This document shows, piece by piece, positions 37,285-45,807 of a stretch of 64,000 bases of DNA (the first letter of the stretch is position 1; each line of letters starts with the position of its first letter). Source of the DNA: Streptomyces sp. CB01201 (GTDB lineage Bacteria; Actinomycetota; Actinomycetes; Streptomycetales; Streptomycetaceae). Under the pieces are notes generated by a model. That model was not told the DNA's origin. It did not search any database and saw only the letters and a list, made by a program, of their open reading frames with translations. The stretch spans positions 1 through 64,000 of the forward strand of contig NZ_NNBJ01000028.1 of NCBI RefSeq assembly GCF_002803085.1, given 5' to 3'. Made by a program: the position numbers and the translations under genes.

Positions 37285-37823
37285 GTGCGACCGGCACCAC
37301 CGGTATCGGCAGGCCCGGCACCACCGATATCGGCAGGCCCGGCGGCGCGGCGTCCGGCACCGGCACGATCGGAGCAAGCACCGAGGCCCGCAACCTGCAG
37401 TGGCTCCTGGCCAACCTCGTCGAGGAGGTGCCCGGGATCCACTCCGTCGCGGTCGTCTCCTCCGACGGACTTCTGCTGCTCTCGTCCGACCCCGAGCAGC
37501 GCCAGGTCACCGTCGCCCGGCAGGGCCCGCGCGGCTCCAGCGCCGATCTCGCCACCATCGTCTCCGGCATCGGCAGCCTCACCATCGGGGCCGCCCGCCT
37601 CATGGAGGGCGGCGGCGTCAAGCAGACGATGGTCGCGATGGAGGAGGGCAGCGTCTTCGTCATGTCCATCAGCGACGGCTCGCTGCTCGGCGTGCACGCC
37701 GCCCCGGACTGCGACATGAGCGTCGTCGCGTACCACATGGCGCTCTTCGTGGGCCGCGCCGGACACGTTCTGACCCCCGAAGTCCGCAGTGCGCTGCGCC
37801 AGTCGATGGAGGCCGTCCAGTGA
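37281..37823 (+). CDS. cvnB: Conservon roadblock/LC7 protein CvnB
   Basis: The product is 180 residues. A Gly/Thr-rich N-terminal stretch of about 35 residues contains a short repeat (TGIGRPG, TDIGRPG). A roadblock/LC7 domain follows: LQWLLANLVEEVPGIHSVAV, SSDGLLLLSSD and VFVMSISDGSLLGVHA. Roadblock proteins of this type act on small GTPases, here CvnD, often as GTPase-activating partners. Coupled by overlaps on both sides. Confidence 0.93.
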   Translation: MSATGTTGIGRPGTTDIGRPGGAASGTGTIGASTEARNLQWLLANLVEEVPGIHSVAVVSSDGLLLLSSDPEQRQVTVARQGPRGSSADLATIVSGIGSLTIGAARLMEGGGVKQTMVAMEEGSVFVMSISDGSLLGVHAAPDCDMSVVAYHMALFVGRAGHVLTPEVRSALRQSMEAVQ

Positions 37824-38227
37824 ACCCGCCCGCCGCGAAATCCGCGCGGCTCCCGATACGCGGCGCGGACCGGACGCCCGCCCGGGTCCGCCCGTACTCG
37901 CTGACCGGTGGCCGCACCCGGTTCGGCCACGTACTGCTCGTCGAGACGTTCGTCGCGGCCATCGAGGCACCGCCCGAGCGCAAGGAGCTCGGCGGCCGCA
38001 CCCACCGGGTCATGCCGGAGATGCTGGCCATCGTGGAGATCTGCCGCGCGATGCGTACCGTCGCCGAGATCTCCGCCCTCCTCAAGATGCCGCTCGGCGT
38101 GGTCCGGGTGCTGCTCAGCGACCTGGCCGACCAGGGAAGAATCCGTGTGTACGGGACCGGGCAGGGCTCGGGCCAGCCCAACCGCGCACTGCTCGAAAGG
38201 GTGCTCAGTGGACTCCGCCGTCTCTGA
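37820..38227 (+). CDS. cvnC: Conservon DUF742 protein CvnC
   Basis: The product is 135 residues. DUF742 is recognised from RVRPYSLTGGRTR, followed by a winged-helix-like segment (IVEICRAMRTVAEISALLKM, then PLGVVRVLLSDLADQGRI). Its biochemical role within conservons is unknown. GTG 37820 overlaps the cvnB stop as GTGA, and its end overlaps cvnD by 20 bases. Confidence 0.93.
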   Translation: MNPPAAKSARLPIRGADRTPARVRPYSLTGGRTRFGHVLLVETFVAAIEAPPERKELGGRTHRVMPEMLAIVEICRAMRTVAEISALLKMPLGVVRVLLSDLADQGRIRVYGTGQGSGQPNRALLERVLSGLRRL

Positions 38228-38825
38228 ACTCCTCGTCCCCGACGAGGAGTTGCAGCCCTGGCAGCAGGACCGCAGCCGGGCCCCCATCGCGACCAAGGTC
38301 GTGGTCGCGGGCGGCTTCGGCGTGGGCAAGACCACCTTCGTGTCGGCGGTCTCCGAGATCACTCCGCTCCAGACCGAGGCGGTGATGACCCGGGCCAGCG
38401 AGGCCACCGACGACCTGTCGGCGACGCCGGAGAAGCTGACCACCACCGTCGCCATGGACTTCGGCCGCATCACGCTCGCCGACGACCTCGTCCTGTACGT
38501 GTTCGGCACGCCCGGGCAGCAGCGGTTCTGGTTCATGTGGGACGACATCGTGCGCGGCGCGATCGGCGCGATCGTGCTCGCCGACACCCGGCGCCTCACG
38601 GACTGCTTCCCCGCGCTCGACTACTTCGAGAGCTGCGGCATTCCGTACGTCGTGGCCGTCAACCACTTCGAGGGCACCGAGTCCTTCGCGGCCGAGGACG
38701 TGCGCGAGGCGCTCACCGTGCCGCCGCACATCCCGGTGATGATCATGGACGCGCGTGACCGGCTCTCGGTCGTCGACTCGCTGCTCGGCCTGGTGGCCCA
38801 CGCCCTGGAAGCCTGCCCGGAATAG
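38208..38825 (+). CDS. cvnD: Conservon GTPase CvnD
   Basis: The product is 205 residues. The P loop is GGFGVGKTTFVSAVSE; switch II is FGTPGQQRFWFMWDD, where the usual DTPG is GTPGQ as in this family; VAVNHFE replaces the NKxD motif. It belongs to the MglA/Gtr-like bacterial small GTPases and is the output of the complex. GTG 38208 with AAAGG upstream, inside cvnC. Confidence 0.93.
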   Translation: MDSAVSELLVPDEELQPWQQDRSRAPIATKVVVAGGFGVGKTTFVSAVSEITPLQTEAVMTRASEATDDLSATPEKLTTTVAMDFGRITLADDLVLYVFGTPGQQRFWFMWDDIVRGAIGAIVLADTRRLTDCFPALDYFESCGIPYVVAVNHFEGTESFAAEDVREALTVPPHIPVMIMDARDRLSVVDSLLGLVAHALEACPE

Positions 38826-38873
38826 ACGCCGCCCCCCACGGCACGCAACGCACACAACGGAGAACGGTCCCGC

Positions 38874-40109
38874 ATGCGGAGAATACTCATAGTCGGAGCC
38901 GGCCAGTCCGGCCTTCAGCTGGCCCTCGGACTACAGGCGCAGGGGTACGAGGTCACCCTGATGTCGAACCGCACGTCGGACGAGATCCGGTCCGGCCGGG
39001 TCATGTCGACGCAGTGCATGTTCCACACCGCGCTCCAGCACGAGCGCGACCTCTCGCTGAACTTCTGGGAGTCCCAGGCCCCGCTCATCGAGGGCGTGGG
39101 CGTCTCGGTCGCGGCCCCCGACTCCTCCCGGGCCATCGACTGGGTCGGGAAGCTGGACGGCTACGCGCAGTCCGTGGACCAGCGGGTCAAGATGGCCGGC
39201 TGGATGGAGACCTTCGCACAGCGCGGCGGCCAGCTCGTCATCCACGGCGCGGCCGTCTCCGACCTCGACTTCTTCGCGCGCACCTACGACCTGGTGCTGG
39301 TCTCCGCGGGCAAGGGCGAGCTGGTCTCGATGTTCGGCCGCGACGCCGCGCGCTCCCCGTACGCCGAGCCGCAGCGCGCGCTCGCGGTGTCGTACGTGCA
39401 CGGCCTCGGCCCGCGCCCCGAGCACCCCGAGTTCGACGCGGTGCGCTGCAACCTGGTGCCCGGCGTGGGCGAGCTGTTCGTGATGCCGACCCTGACCGTC
39501 TCCGGCCGCGCCGACATCCTGTTCTGGGAGGGAGTGCCCGGCGGCCCGCTGGACGTCTTCCACGGCGTGAAGGACCCGAACGACCACCTCGCGCTCACCC
39601 TGGAGCTGATGGAGAAGTTCCTGCCCTGGGAGTACGCCCGCGCCACCAGGGTCGAACTGACCGACGCGGGCGGCACGTTGGCGGGCCGCTACGCCCCGAC
39701 CGTGCGCAACCCCGTCGGCCGGCTGCCCGGCGGCGGACTGGTCCTCGGCGTCGGTGACGTGGTCGTCGCGAACGACCCGATCACCGGCCAGGGCTCCAAC
39801 TCGGCGTCCAAGTGCGCCGCTTCGTACCTCTCCTCGATCGTCGAGCACGGCGAGAAGGAGTTCGACGAGGCCTGGATGCGCTCGACCTTCGACCGCTACT
39901 GGGACACCGCCCAGCACGTGACGAAGTGGACCAACGCCATGCTGGGGGTGCCGCCCGAGCACGTCCTGAACCTGCTCGGCGCGGCAGGCGACCTCCAGCC
40001 GGCCGCCGACCGCTTCGCCAACGGCTTCAACGACCCGGCCGACTTCGAGAACTTCTTCTACGAGCCGGAGAAGACGGCCGCCTACCTGGCTTCGGTCGCG
40101 GGAGCCTGA
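38874..40109 (+). CDS. Styrene/indole monooxygenase-type FAD flavoprotein
   Basis: The product is 411 residues. The FAD-binding motif is ILIVGAGQSGLQLALGLQAQ. The rest matches the StyA/IndA group of two-component epoxidases (RVMSTQCMFHTALQHERDL, IDWVGKLDGYAQSVDQRVKM). These enzymes use reduced FAD from a separate reductase to epoxidise styrene or indole; no reductase gene is adjacent. It begins 48 bases after cvnD in the same direction and is probably co-expressed with the conservon, which suggests the complex controls it or uses it. Natural substrate unknown. Confidence 0.88.
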   Translation: MRRILIVGAGQSGLQLALGLQAQGYEVTLMSNRTSDEIRSGRVMSTQCMFHTALQHERDLSLNFWESQAPLIEGVGVSVAAPDSSRAIDWVGKLDGYAQSVDQRVKMAGWMETFAQRGGQLVIHGAAVSDLDFFARTYDLVLVSAGKGELVSMFGRDAARSPYAEPQRALAVSYVHGLGPRPEHPEFDAVRCNLVPGVGELFVMPTLTVSGRADILFWEGVPGGPLDVFHGVKDPNDHLALTLELMEKFLPWEYARATRVELTDAGGTLAGRYAPTVRNPVGRLPGGGLVLGVGDVVVANDPITGQGSNSASKCAASYLSSIVEHGEKEFDEAWMRSTFDRYWDTAQHVTKWTNAMLGVPPEHVLNLLGAAGDLQPAADRFANGFNDPADFENFFYEPEKTAAYLASVAGA

Positions 40110-40162
40110 CTCGCTTCTGACCAGCGGTCCAGCCGCCATTGATGGCTGTCATCGGTGGCTGC

Positions 40163-40204
40163 GGGCCGTCTGCGGGCCGCCTTGGGGCGGCCCGCAGACG
40201 GCCC
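40163..40204. terminator. Perfect 19-bp hairpin
   Basis: GGGCCGTCTGCGGGCCGCC (40163-40181) pairs completely with 40186-40204 across a TTGG loop. It terminates the conservon operon and possibly the convergent gene at 40309. No T-run. Confidence 0.8.
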
Positions 40205-40308
40205 AGAACTCGCTCCCGGCCGCACGGCGGCCGCCCCTCCGGAGGGGCCAAGCCCCCTTCGTCCCGAAGCAACCCGGGGTGCCCGCTGCCCATGAACCGG
40301 CGAGCCTT

Positions 40309-40803
40309 TCACCTGCCCTGCTGGTTCGCTGACGCGGATCTGCTCAAGAGCCCATCCCCGGGGAAGCCTTGCTGCGGCAGTTCCCCGGCAGCAACCCCGA
40401 ATCCGGAGGATTCATCCCACGGAACCGCTTTCCACAGGCTCACCACAGCGGCCCAGATGTGGTGCACGAGGGCCCAGTCGGGGTTGTCTCCGCCGAGGGT
40501 GACGGTGGCAAGCAGGTCGCATCCCCAGATACCCCGCTCGTCATGGGGCGATGCAGCGATCACGGACTCCGCGATCTCGGCTACACCCACGTGCAGTTCC
40601 AGTGTCAGCAAGTCCGCGACCGGCCCGTCGCTGTCCTTGCTGCGAGTGCCGAGCCTGAACGCGGCCACCGAGTCCTCGTACGGCCCCAGCCACTCGCCCA
40701 GCAAAGCGTTGCCGCTCTCCAGCAAGTGGTCCAGCAGGTGATCAAGAGCCTCGTCGCCGCTCTCTTCCCCGGAGCGGCAGAAGAAGCTGAGTTGGTAGGC
40801 CAC
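40309..40803 (-). CDS. Unknown acidic protein, island gene
   Basis: The product is 164 residues from GTG 40803 with CAGGGGA just upstream. I do not recognise the family. It is acidic, with an N-terminal EALDHLLDHLLESGNALLGE helix and a core VADLLTLELHVGVAEIAESV, and it ends in a Ser/Gly-rich tail. Size, acidity and isolation resemble immunity proteins of toxin systems, but there is no adjacent toxin. Codon use is less GC-biased at third positions than in the neighbours, suggesting recent arrival. Confidence 0.6.
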   Translation of the reverse strand: MAYQLSFFCRSGEESGDEALDHLLDHLLESGNALLGEWLGPYEDSVAAFRLGTRSKDSDGPVADLLTLELHVGVAEIAESVIAASPHDERGIWGCDLLATVTLGGDNPDWALVHHIWAAVVSLWKAVPWDESSGFGVAAGELPQQGFPGDGLLSRSASANQQGR

Positions 40804-41113
40804 GATTCCCCTGTCGTCCGCGCTGGTCGGGAGCTGATGTACCGCACCATCATGCCTTGCCGCGCCTGCGACCTGGCATTTTCATGCTTGCTTGCTTGCT
40901 CGCTCTGCGCCGGGCCACTCCGGTCAGAGGTTGGCCAAGGAGACCCTGGCTTGCCCGCCGTGTCCAGGTTGCCGGGCGCCAACAGCAGTGAGTGCCCCCG
41001 AACCGGCGCCCAGAGGCGCCGAGTTCCAGCTACGCCAAGGGCGGCCCCCGCTCGCGCCGATGGCCGGAGAGGAGCGCCGCCGCCGATCTCGCCGAAGTGG
41101 CAGGCGTACCAGG
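40804..41113. other. Noncoding stretch between unknown gene and NlpC/P60 gene
   Basis: About 310 bases without a supported gene. It includes an AT-richer segment with GCTTGCTTGCTTGCTCGCTC (40884-40903), a short tetranucleotide repeat. Frames on both strands lack good codon bias; one minus-strand frame through 41000-41100 may be a decayed gene end. Confidence 0.4.
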
Positions 41114-42283
41114 CTAGTTGGAGGGCTCCGCGTCGGTCGAGTACCCCGTGTCCGCCCCCTCCGAGGCGCCCTCGGGCAGCCTCCGGGGGCGGTACGAGGA
41201 CAGGGAGCCCGCCGCCGGGTCCGGGCGAACCGCACCCAGCAGGGGGTTGGCGGCGATGGGGGAGACCTTGACGCGGGTGCCGGGGCGCGGGGCCTGTACC
41301 ACCAGGCCGTCGCCCAGGTACATCGCCACATGGGTGGCCTTGGGGAAGTAGATCACCAGGTCGCCCGGGCGCAGCGAGTTCAGCGGGACGCGCGGGAGTT
41401 CGGCCCACTGCTCCTGGCTGGTGCGCGGGATCGAGCGGCCCGCGTGCGCCCACGCCTGCGAGGTGAGGCCCGAGCAGTCGTAGGACTCGGGGCCCTCGGC
41501 GCCCCACACATACGGCTTGCCGATCTGGTCGACGGCGTAGGTGAGCGCCCGGTCGCCCTCCGAGGAGGGGGCCCGGGTCGAGCTGAGGGCGCCCGAGGAG
41601 AGCAGGGTCTGCTGGGCCCGCTCGGTGCCCTGCTGTTCCAGCCGGGTGAGCTCGGCCAGCTGGTCGGGGGAGAGGCCGGAGAGCAGCTTCTCGACTTCCC
41701 TGAGCCGCGCCTCGACCTCGTCCTTGGCCTGTTGCTGCTGCCGGGCGAGGGCCTGCTGCTCGTCGAGGGCCTGGCGCGAGGCCCTGGCGAGTTCCGCGGC
41801 CCGCCGCTCGCCGCCGGCCAGCCGGTTCATCGCGGCCTGGCGTTCGCCGGCCGCGCGGTCCAGGACATGGCGCTGGTCGAGTGCGCTCTGCGGGTCGTCG
41901 GCCAGCAGCAGGCGCAGGTAGCCGGAGAGGTCGCTGCGGCCCTGGTACTGCTCGCGGGCCAGGCGGCCGGCGTCGCCGCGGCTGTGCGCGAGCGCGGTGC
42001 GGGCCTGGGCGAGCGAGGCGGTCAGTTTCCTGTCCTCGCCCTCGCGGCGCTTCAGCTCGACATCGGTGGTCTTGTACGCCTCGGTCGCCTCCTCCGTCTG
42101 CCGGTACAGCGTCTGGAGCTGGTTGAGGAGGGCCGGCGGTGAGGTCGCGGGGGGCCCGCCGGGCAGCGCGGCCGACGACTCGCCGGGCGGCTGGGGTGCC
42201 GCGACCGCGAGCGGGCCCACGGCCGCCGTCGCCAGGGCCGCGGCGACGGCCACCGCACATACCGAGCGCACACGACCTGACAT
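41114..42283 (-). CDS. Secreted NlpC/P60 peptidoglycan endopeptidase
   Basis: The product is 389 residues. A signal peptide (AVAVAAALATAAVGPLAVAA) precedes a coiled-coil region of about 190 residues (residues 50-240), then a C40 peptidase domain with catalytic Cys in SYDCSGLTSQAWAHAG and His in KATHVAMYLGDGLV. It cleaves D-Glu/DAP-type bonds in wall peptides outside the cell, in the manner of RipA-like hydrolases whose coiled coil autoinhibits the enzyme. GGAGGTGAGCAC precedes ATG 42283. No c-di-AMP riboswitch-like leader is visible. Confidence 0.92.
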   Translation of the reverse strand: MSGRVRSVCAVAVAAALATAAVGPLAVAAPQPPGESSAALPGGPPATSPPALLNQLQTLYRQTEEATEAYKTTDVELKRREGEDRKLTASLAQARTALAHSRGDAGRLAREQYQGRSDLSGYLRLLLADDPQSALDQRHVLDRAAGERQAAMNRLAGGERRAAELARASRQALDEQQALARQQQQAKDEVEARLREVEKLLSGLSPDQLAELTRLEQQGTERAQQTLLSSGALSSTRAPSSEGDRALTYAVDQIGKPYVWGAEGPESYDCSGLTSQAWAHAGRSIPRTSQEQWAELPRVPLNSLRPGDLVIYFPKATHVAMYLGDGLVVQAPRPGTRVKVSPIAANPLLGAVRPDPAAGSLSSYRPRRLPEGASEGADTGYSTDAEPSN

Positions 42284-42383
42284 GTGCTCACCTCCGGTCC
42301 GGAACCGGTCGGTCCGGCCCCACCGGATCGTGGCACGCGCCGCCGCGACCGTCCTGGCGGGAGAAGTGAACGGTGGATTCGGC

Positions 42384-42683
42384 TCACTCGTGCGGCGGCT
42401 GCCCGGTGCGGGGGCTTGCGTCGGTGCCCTTCTTGGTCCATGGCCAGCGCCGCGGTTCGCGGCCCTCGGGCACATAGGTGTACTTCCAGCCGCGGGGCAG
42501 CCCGAGCCGCTTGGTGTGGGAGGCCGGCTCCAGACGGTAGGCGTGGACGGTCGCCGGGCCGCCCTCGGCATCGGGCACGGGCACCTCGTACCACTGCGGC
42601 GGCTTGCCGGTCGGGCCGGTCAGTACCGGCAGGACGCGCCCGTCGAGGGGGCCGCCCACAAAGAGGGTGTTCTCGCTTCGCAC
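42384..42683 (-). CDS. Small conserved protein of unknown function
   Basis: The product is 99 residues. It begins with MRSENTLFVGGPLDGRVLPV, and VHAYRLEPASHTKRLGLPRG follows. FVGGPLDGR is a motif of several short actinobacterial proteins of unknown role. It sits 10 bases downstream of the TetR stop in the same direction and could be co-transcribed. Confidence 0.7.
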   Translation of the reverse strand: MRSENTLFVGGPLDGRVLPVLTGPTGKPPQWYEVPVPDAEGGPATVHAYRLEPASHTKRLGLPRGWKYTYVPEGREPRRWPWTKKGTDASPRTGQPPHE

Positions 42684-42693
42684 CCCCCAAGTC

Positions 42694-43419
42694 TCACAGC
42701 AGGTGGGCCGCCTCGCTCACGACGGGTATCACCCGGCGGGCCAGCACCCCGGCCGCGCCTTCGGGGGACTCGTGGGACAGCGCGCCGCGCACCGCCGCCG
42801 ACGTCTGCGCGTCGGTGGCCGCCGTCGCGGTGAGCAGCGCCACCAGATGGTCCACCAGCCAGTCCCGCAGCTCGGGCAGCGGGGGCTGCTTCTCCTCGTC
42901 CAGCCAGATCAGCGAGGCGGCCTCGACCGCCGCGATCCAGGTGCGCACCATCATCCGCAGCCGCGGCCCCGGCTCGGCCACCTCCAGGTGGACCAGGATC
43001 TGCTCGGCCGCGGCCCGCCGCACCTCGTCCACGATCGCGGTCGTCCGGGACGTCTCGGCCATGCTGCCGCCTTGGAGCAGCGCGGAGAACCCGGCGTCGT
43101 GCTGGTCGACGAAGGCGAGGTAGCGGTCGAGCGCCCGGGTGAGCCGCTGGGTGAGCGGCCCGCTCTGCGCCTCGGCGAAGCACAGCTCCAGCTCGTCGGC
43201 CGACGAGCGCAGCGCGGCCTCGTACAACTGCTGCTTGCCGCCCGGGAAGTAGCGATAGACCAGCGGCCGCGAGACCCCGGCCGCCTCGGCCACGTCGTCG
43301 AGCGACACGTCCTCCGGCGCCCGGTGCGCGAAGAGCGTCAGGGCCGCGCCGAGGAGCTGGGTGCGACGCTCCTCGACACTGAGCCTGCGGTACGCGGGGG
43401 TGGCGGCGGGAGAGGTCAT
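42694..43419 (-). CDS. TetR-family transcriptional regulator
   Basis: The product is 241 residues. The N-terminal helix-turn-helix (LGAALTLFAHRAPEDVSLDD, then VAEAAGVSRPLVYRYFPGGK) is typical. The C-terminal domain is all-helical and ligand-binding. It follows the AurF-type gene by 29 bases on the same strand, so the two probably form an operon. The dyad at 44504-44521 between the di-iron genes is a plausible operator (inference). Confidence 0.9.
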   Translation of the reverse strand: MTSPAATPAYRRLSVEERRTQLLGAALTLFAHRAPEDVSLDDVAEAAGVSRPLVYRYFPGGKQQLYEAALRSSADELELCFAEAQSGPLTQRLTRALDRYLAFVDQHDAGFSALLQGGSMAETSRTTAIVDEVRRAAAEQILVHLEVAEPGPRLRMMVRTWIAAVEAASLIWLDEEKQPPLPELRDWLVDHLVALLTATAATDAQTSAAVRGALSHESPEGAAGVLARRVIPVVSEAAHLL

Positions 43420-43448
43420 ACGGGCAGCGTAATCGCCGGGTCCGGGGT

Positions 43449-44378
43449 TTACGCCAGGAGTCCCGAGCTCTTCCACAGCCGCCGGCTGACCCCGTTCAGG
43501 ACGCCGATGTCGTCGAGGAATTCGGTCAGGCGGCCCGCGCCGCTCTGCATGACCTCGCGGCGGTGGCCGCTCGCCTTCACCTGGGCCACGGCCTCGCGGC
43601 GGTCCAGGCCCACGTTCTCGTACACCTGCGGGTTCACGAAGCAGGTGGCGAAGACGCGGGCCGCCTCGCCGCAGCTGACCCTGGTCAACTCCCGCTCCCA
43701 GCGCGGCGCGGATACCATCTGGCGCCTCAACTCCTCGCGCGCGTACCGGACATGGCGGGCCTCCTCGACCACATGGATGCGGGTCACGCCGCGCACGATG
43801 GTCTGGACGCGCTCGTCCGGGAAGGTCAGGCGCTGCATCCAGTCCAGGATCTCCTCGCCGAGCAGGGTGGCCGCGAAGGAGCCCGGGGTGGTGGAGACGG
43901 TCTTCAGGACGCGGGCGAGGTTGTGGTAGATCCTCGGCACCCGGTACGTCGGCGCCCCGCCCTTCTTGATCATGCGGGCGAACATCATCGAGTGGCGGCA
44001 CTCGTCGGCGATCTCGGTGAGCGCGTAGCGGACGTGGTTGCTGGTCAGCGCCTTGTCGTAGATGTGCCGGACCAGCAGCTGCATCAGGATGATCTCGAAC
44101 CAGATCCCGAGCGAGGCGAGGGACGCCGCCTCGTGGCGGGCCAGGTCCATGCGCTGCTCCTCGGACATCTTCCGCCACAGCGGGGTGTCGTAGAGGGAGA
44201 GCAGCTCCGGCGGCCAGAACCACTTCCCGTCCTCGACGGGGGCGTCCCAGTCCAGCTCCTTGTCGGGGTCGAAGGAGTGCTTCGCGGACGATTCGAGCAG
44301 CCGCTCAGCCACTTGCTCGCGGTCCCTGAGCAGGCCGAGTGCGTCGCGGAGCAGTTCGCGTTCGGTCACGGTCGTCAT
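43449..44378 (-). CDS. AurF-type di-iron oxygenase
   Basis: The product is 309 residues from ATG 44378. ADECRHSMMFARM and VVEEARHVRYAREEL are the paired E-x(2)-H type iron-binding motifs, with further carboxylates in upstream helices. The family includes the p-aminobenzoate N-oxygenase AurF and related fatty-acid or amine oxygenases. It would use two irons and O2 to oxidise an unknown substrate. It is divergent from a second ferritin-like di-iron protein and clustered with a TetR regulator. Confidence 0.88.
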   Translation of the reverse strand: MTTVTERELLRDALGLLRDREQVAERLLESSAKHSFDPDKELDWDAPVEDGKWFWPPELLSLYDTPLWRKMSEEQRMDLARHEAASLASLGIWFEIILMQLLVRHIYDKALTSNHVRYALTEIADECRHSMMFARMIKKGGAPTYRVPRIYHNLARVLKTVSTTPGSFAATLLGEEILDWMQRLTFPDERVQTIVRGVTRIHVVEEARHVRYAREELRRQMVSAPRWERELTRVSCGEAARVFATCFVNPQVYENVGLDRREAVAQVKASGHRREVMQSGAGRLTEFLDDIGVLNGVSRRLWKSSGLLA

Positions 44379-44503
44379 GGCGTGGGGCACCTCGTGGCTG
44401 GGTTACCTGCGGTCACCTCTTATGAGACTGCTTGTCAGCAAGACCGTCAATCCCTTGCGCCCGACTTGTTGACCCCGCGTCTACCGCCGTGTGAACCTGC
44501 CAA

Positions 44504-44521
44504 CTGCACAGCAGTGTGCAG
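44504..44521. promoter_or_regulatory. Perfect 18-bp dyad between the di-iron genes
   Basis: CTGCACA-GCAG-TGTGCAG is a perfect dyad with 7-base arms located between the divergent starts at 44378 and 44569. It is a candidate TetR operator, and it supports the downstream start at 44569 because it would otherwise fall inside coding sequence. Confidence 0.6.
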
Positions 44522-44568
44522 AAGTTGAGCCGCTGGACGATGCCGTCCGCGAGGCGAAGGAGCCGCAC

Positions 44569-45675
44569 GTGTCGACGCACGACCTCTATGTGAAGGGCCC
44601 GCAGGAACCGCTCTGGCAGGTGCCCGCCTCCGGTGCCGCCCGCTTCAGCTGGGAGTACGACGACGGGCGCGACCGCCTGCTCGCCCTCTACCAGAAGGGC
44701 AAGGACAAGCAGTGGGACGGCGCCAAGCGCATCGACTGGGACCTGGAGGTCGACCCGTACGACCCCCTCGGCACCCCCGACGAGGCGATGACGCTGTACG
44801 GCACCCCGCACTGGGCCAAGATGACCGACCGGGACAAGGGTGAGCTGCGACTGCACTACACCTCCTGGCAGTTCAGCCAGTTCCTGCACGGCGAGCAGGG
44901 CGCGATGGTGTGCGCCGCCCGCATCGTGGAGTCCGTGCCCGACCTGGACGCCAAGTTCTACTCGGCCACCCAGACCATGGACGAGGCCCGGCACGCCGAG
45001 ATCTACGGCCGCTTCCTGCACGAGAAGCTCGGCATGCTCTACCCGGTCAACGACAACCTCCAGGCGCTGCTCGGCGACACCCTGCGGGACTCCCGCTGGG
45101 ACATGCCCTACCTCGGCATGCAGGTCCTGATCGAGGGCCTGGCGCTCGCGGCCTTCGGCATGATCCGCGACACCACGGACAAGCCGCTGCCCAAGCAGAT
45201 CCTGGCGTACGTCATGCAGGACGAGGCCCGCCACGTGGCCTTCGGGCGCATGGCGCTGCGCGACTACTACCGCCAGCTGTCCGACGCGGAGCTGAAGGAG
45301 CGCGAGGAGTTCGTCATCGAGGGCTGCTACCTGATGCGCGACCGGCTGCGCGGGGTGGAGGTCCTGGAGAACTTCGGCATCCCGAAGAAGGAGGCCGAAC
45401 AGCTCAGCGAGGAGAGCGAGTTCCTCCACCTGTTCCGCAAGCTCCTCTTCAGCCGCATCGTCCCCTGCGTGAAGGACATCGGCCTGTGGGGCGAGCGCCT
45501 CCAGAAGGCGTACCTCGACATGGGCGTCTTCGACCTCGGCGACTCCAACCTGGACCTCCTGATGGCCCAGGACGAGGAGATCGCCGAGCAACTGGACCGT
45601 GAACGCTTCGCCACGGAGGAGTCGGCACGGGTGGCGGAGGTGACGGAGGCGATCGAGGAGGGCGCGGCATCCTGA
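44569..45675 (+). CDS. Ferritin-like di-iron protein (R2-like)
   Basis: The product is 368 residues from GTG 44569, with GAAGGAG six bases upstream; GTG 44491 is an in-frame alternative lacking a good site. TMDEARHAEIYGRFL and VMQDEARHVAFGRMAL are two E-x(2)-H iron-binding helices, with Glu in FLHGEQGAM and FVIEGCY. The fold is that of ribonucleotide reductase R2 and AurF relatives. It may be an oxygenase or an oxygen-scavenging protein; no reductase is nearby. It is divergent from the AurF-type gene. Confidence 0.85.
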   Translation: MSTHDLYVKGPQEPLWQVPASGAARFSWEYDDGRDRLLALYQKGKDKQWDGAKRIDWDLEVDPYDPLGTPDEAMTLYGTPHWAKMTDRDKGELRLHYTSWQFSQFLHGEQGAMVCAARIVESVPDLDAKFYSATQTMDEARHAEIYGRFLHEKLGMLYPVNDNLQALLGDTLRDSRWDMPYLGMQVLIEGLALAAFGMIRDTTDKPLPKQILAYVMQDEARHVAFGRMALRDYYRQLSDAELKEREEFVIEGCYLMRDRLRGVEVLENFGIPKKEAEQLSEESEFLHLFRKLLFSRIVPCVKDIGLWGERLQKAYLDMGVFDLGDSNLDLLMAQDEEIAEQLDRERFATEESARVAEVTEAIEEGAAS

Positions 45676-45807
45676 CGTCCCCCGCGCCGGTCGCGCGGCC
45701 TCAGCCGTCAACGCGGCGACCGGCGCACAGTCTTTCGGGCGGCGCACCCTTGATAGCCGCTGGGTAGGCTGTCAGTGCGAGACAGACTCCGTCGCATGGG
45801 AGCAATC

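Noticed and set aside
40309..40803. Naming the unknown gene as an immunity protein
   Set aside because: Only size and acidity suggest it; no toxin is adjacent and no family motif was recognised.
42284..42383. c-di-AMP (ydaO-type) riboswitch before the NlpC/P60 gene
   Set aside because: Only about 100 bases separate the gene from the next one and none of the conserved ydaO segments could be found.
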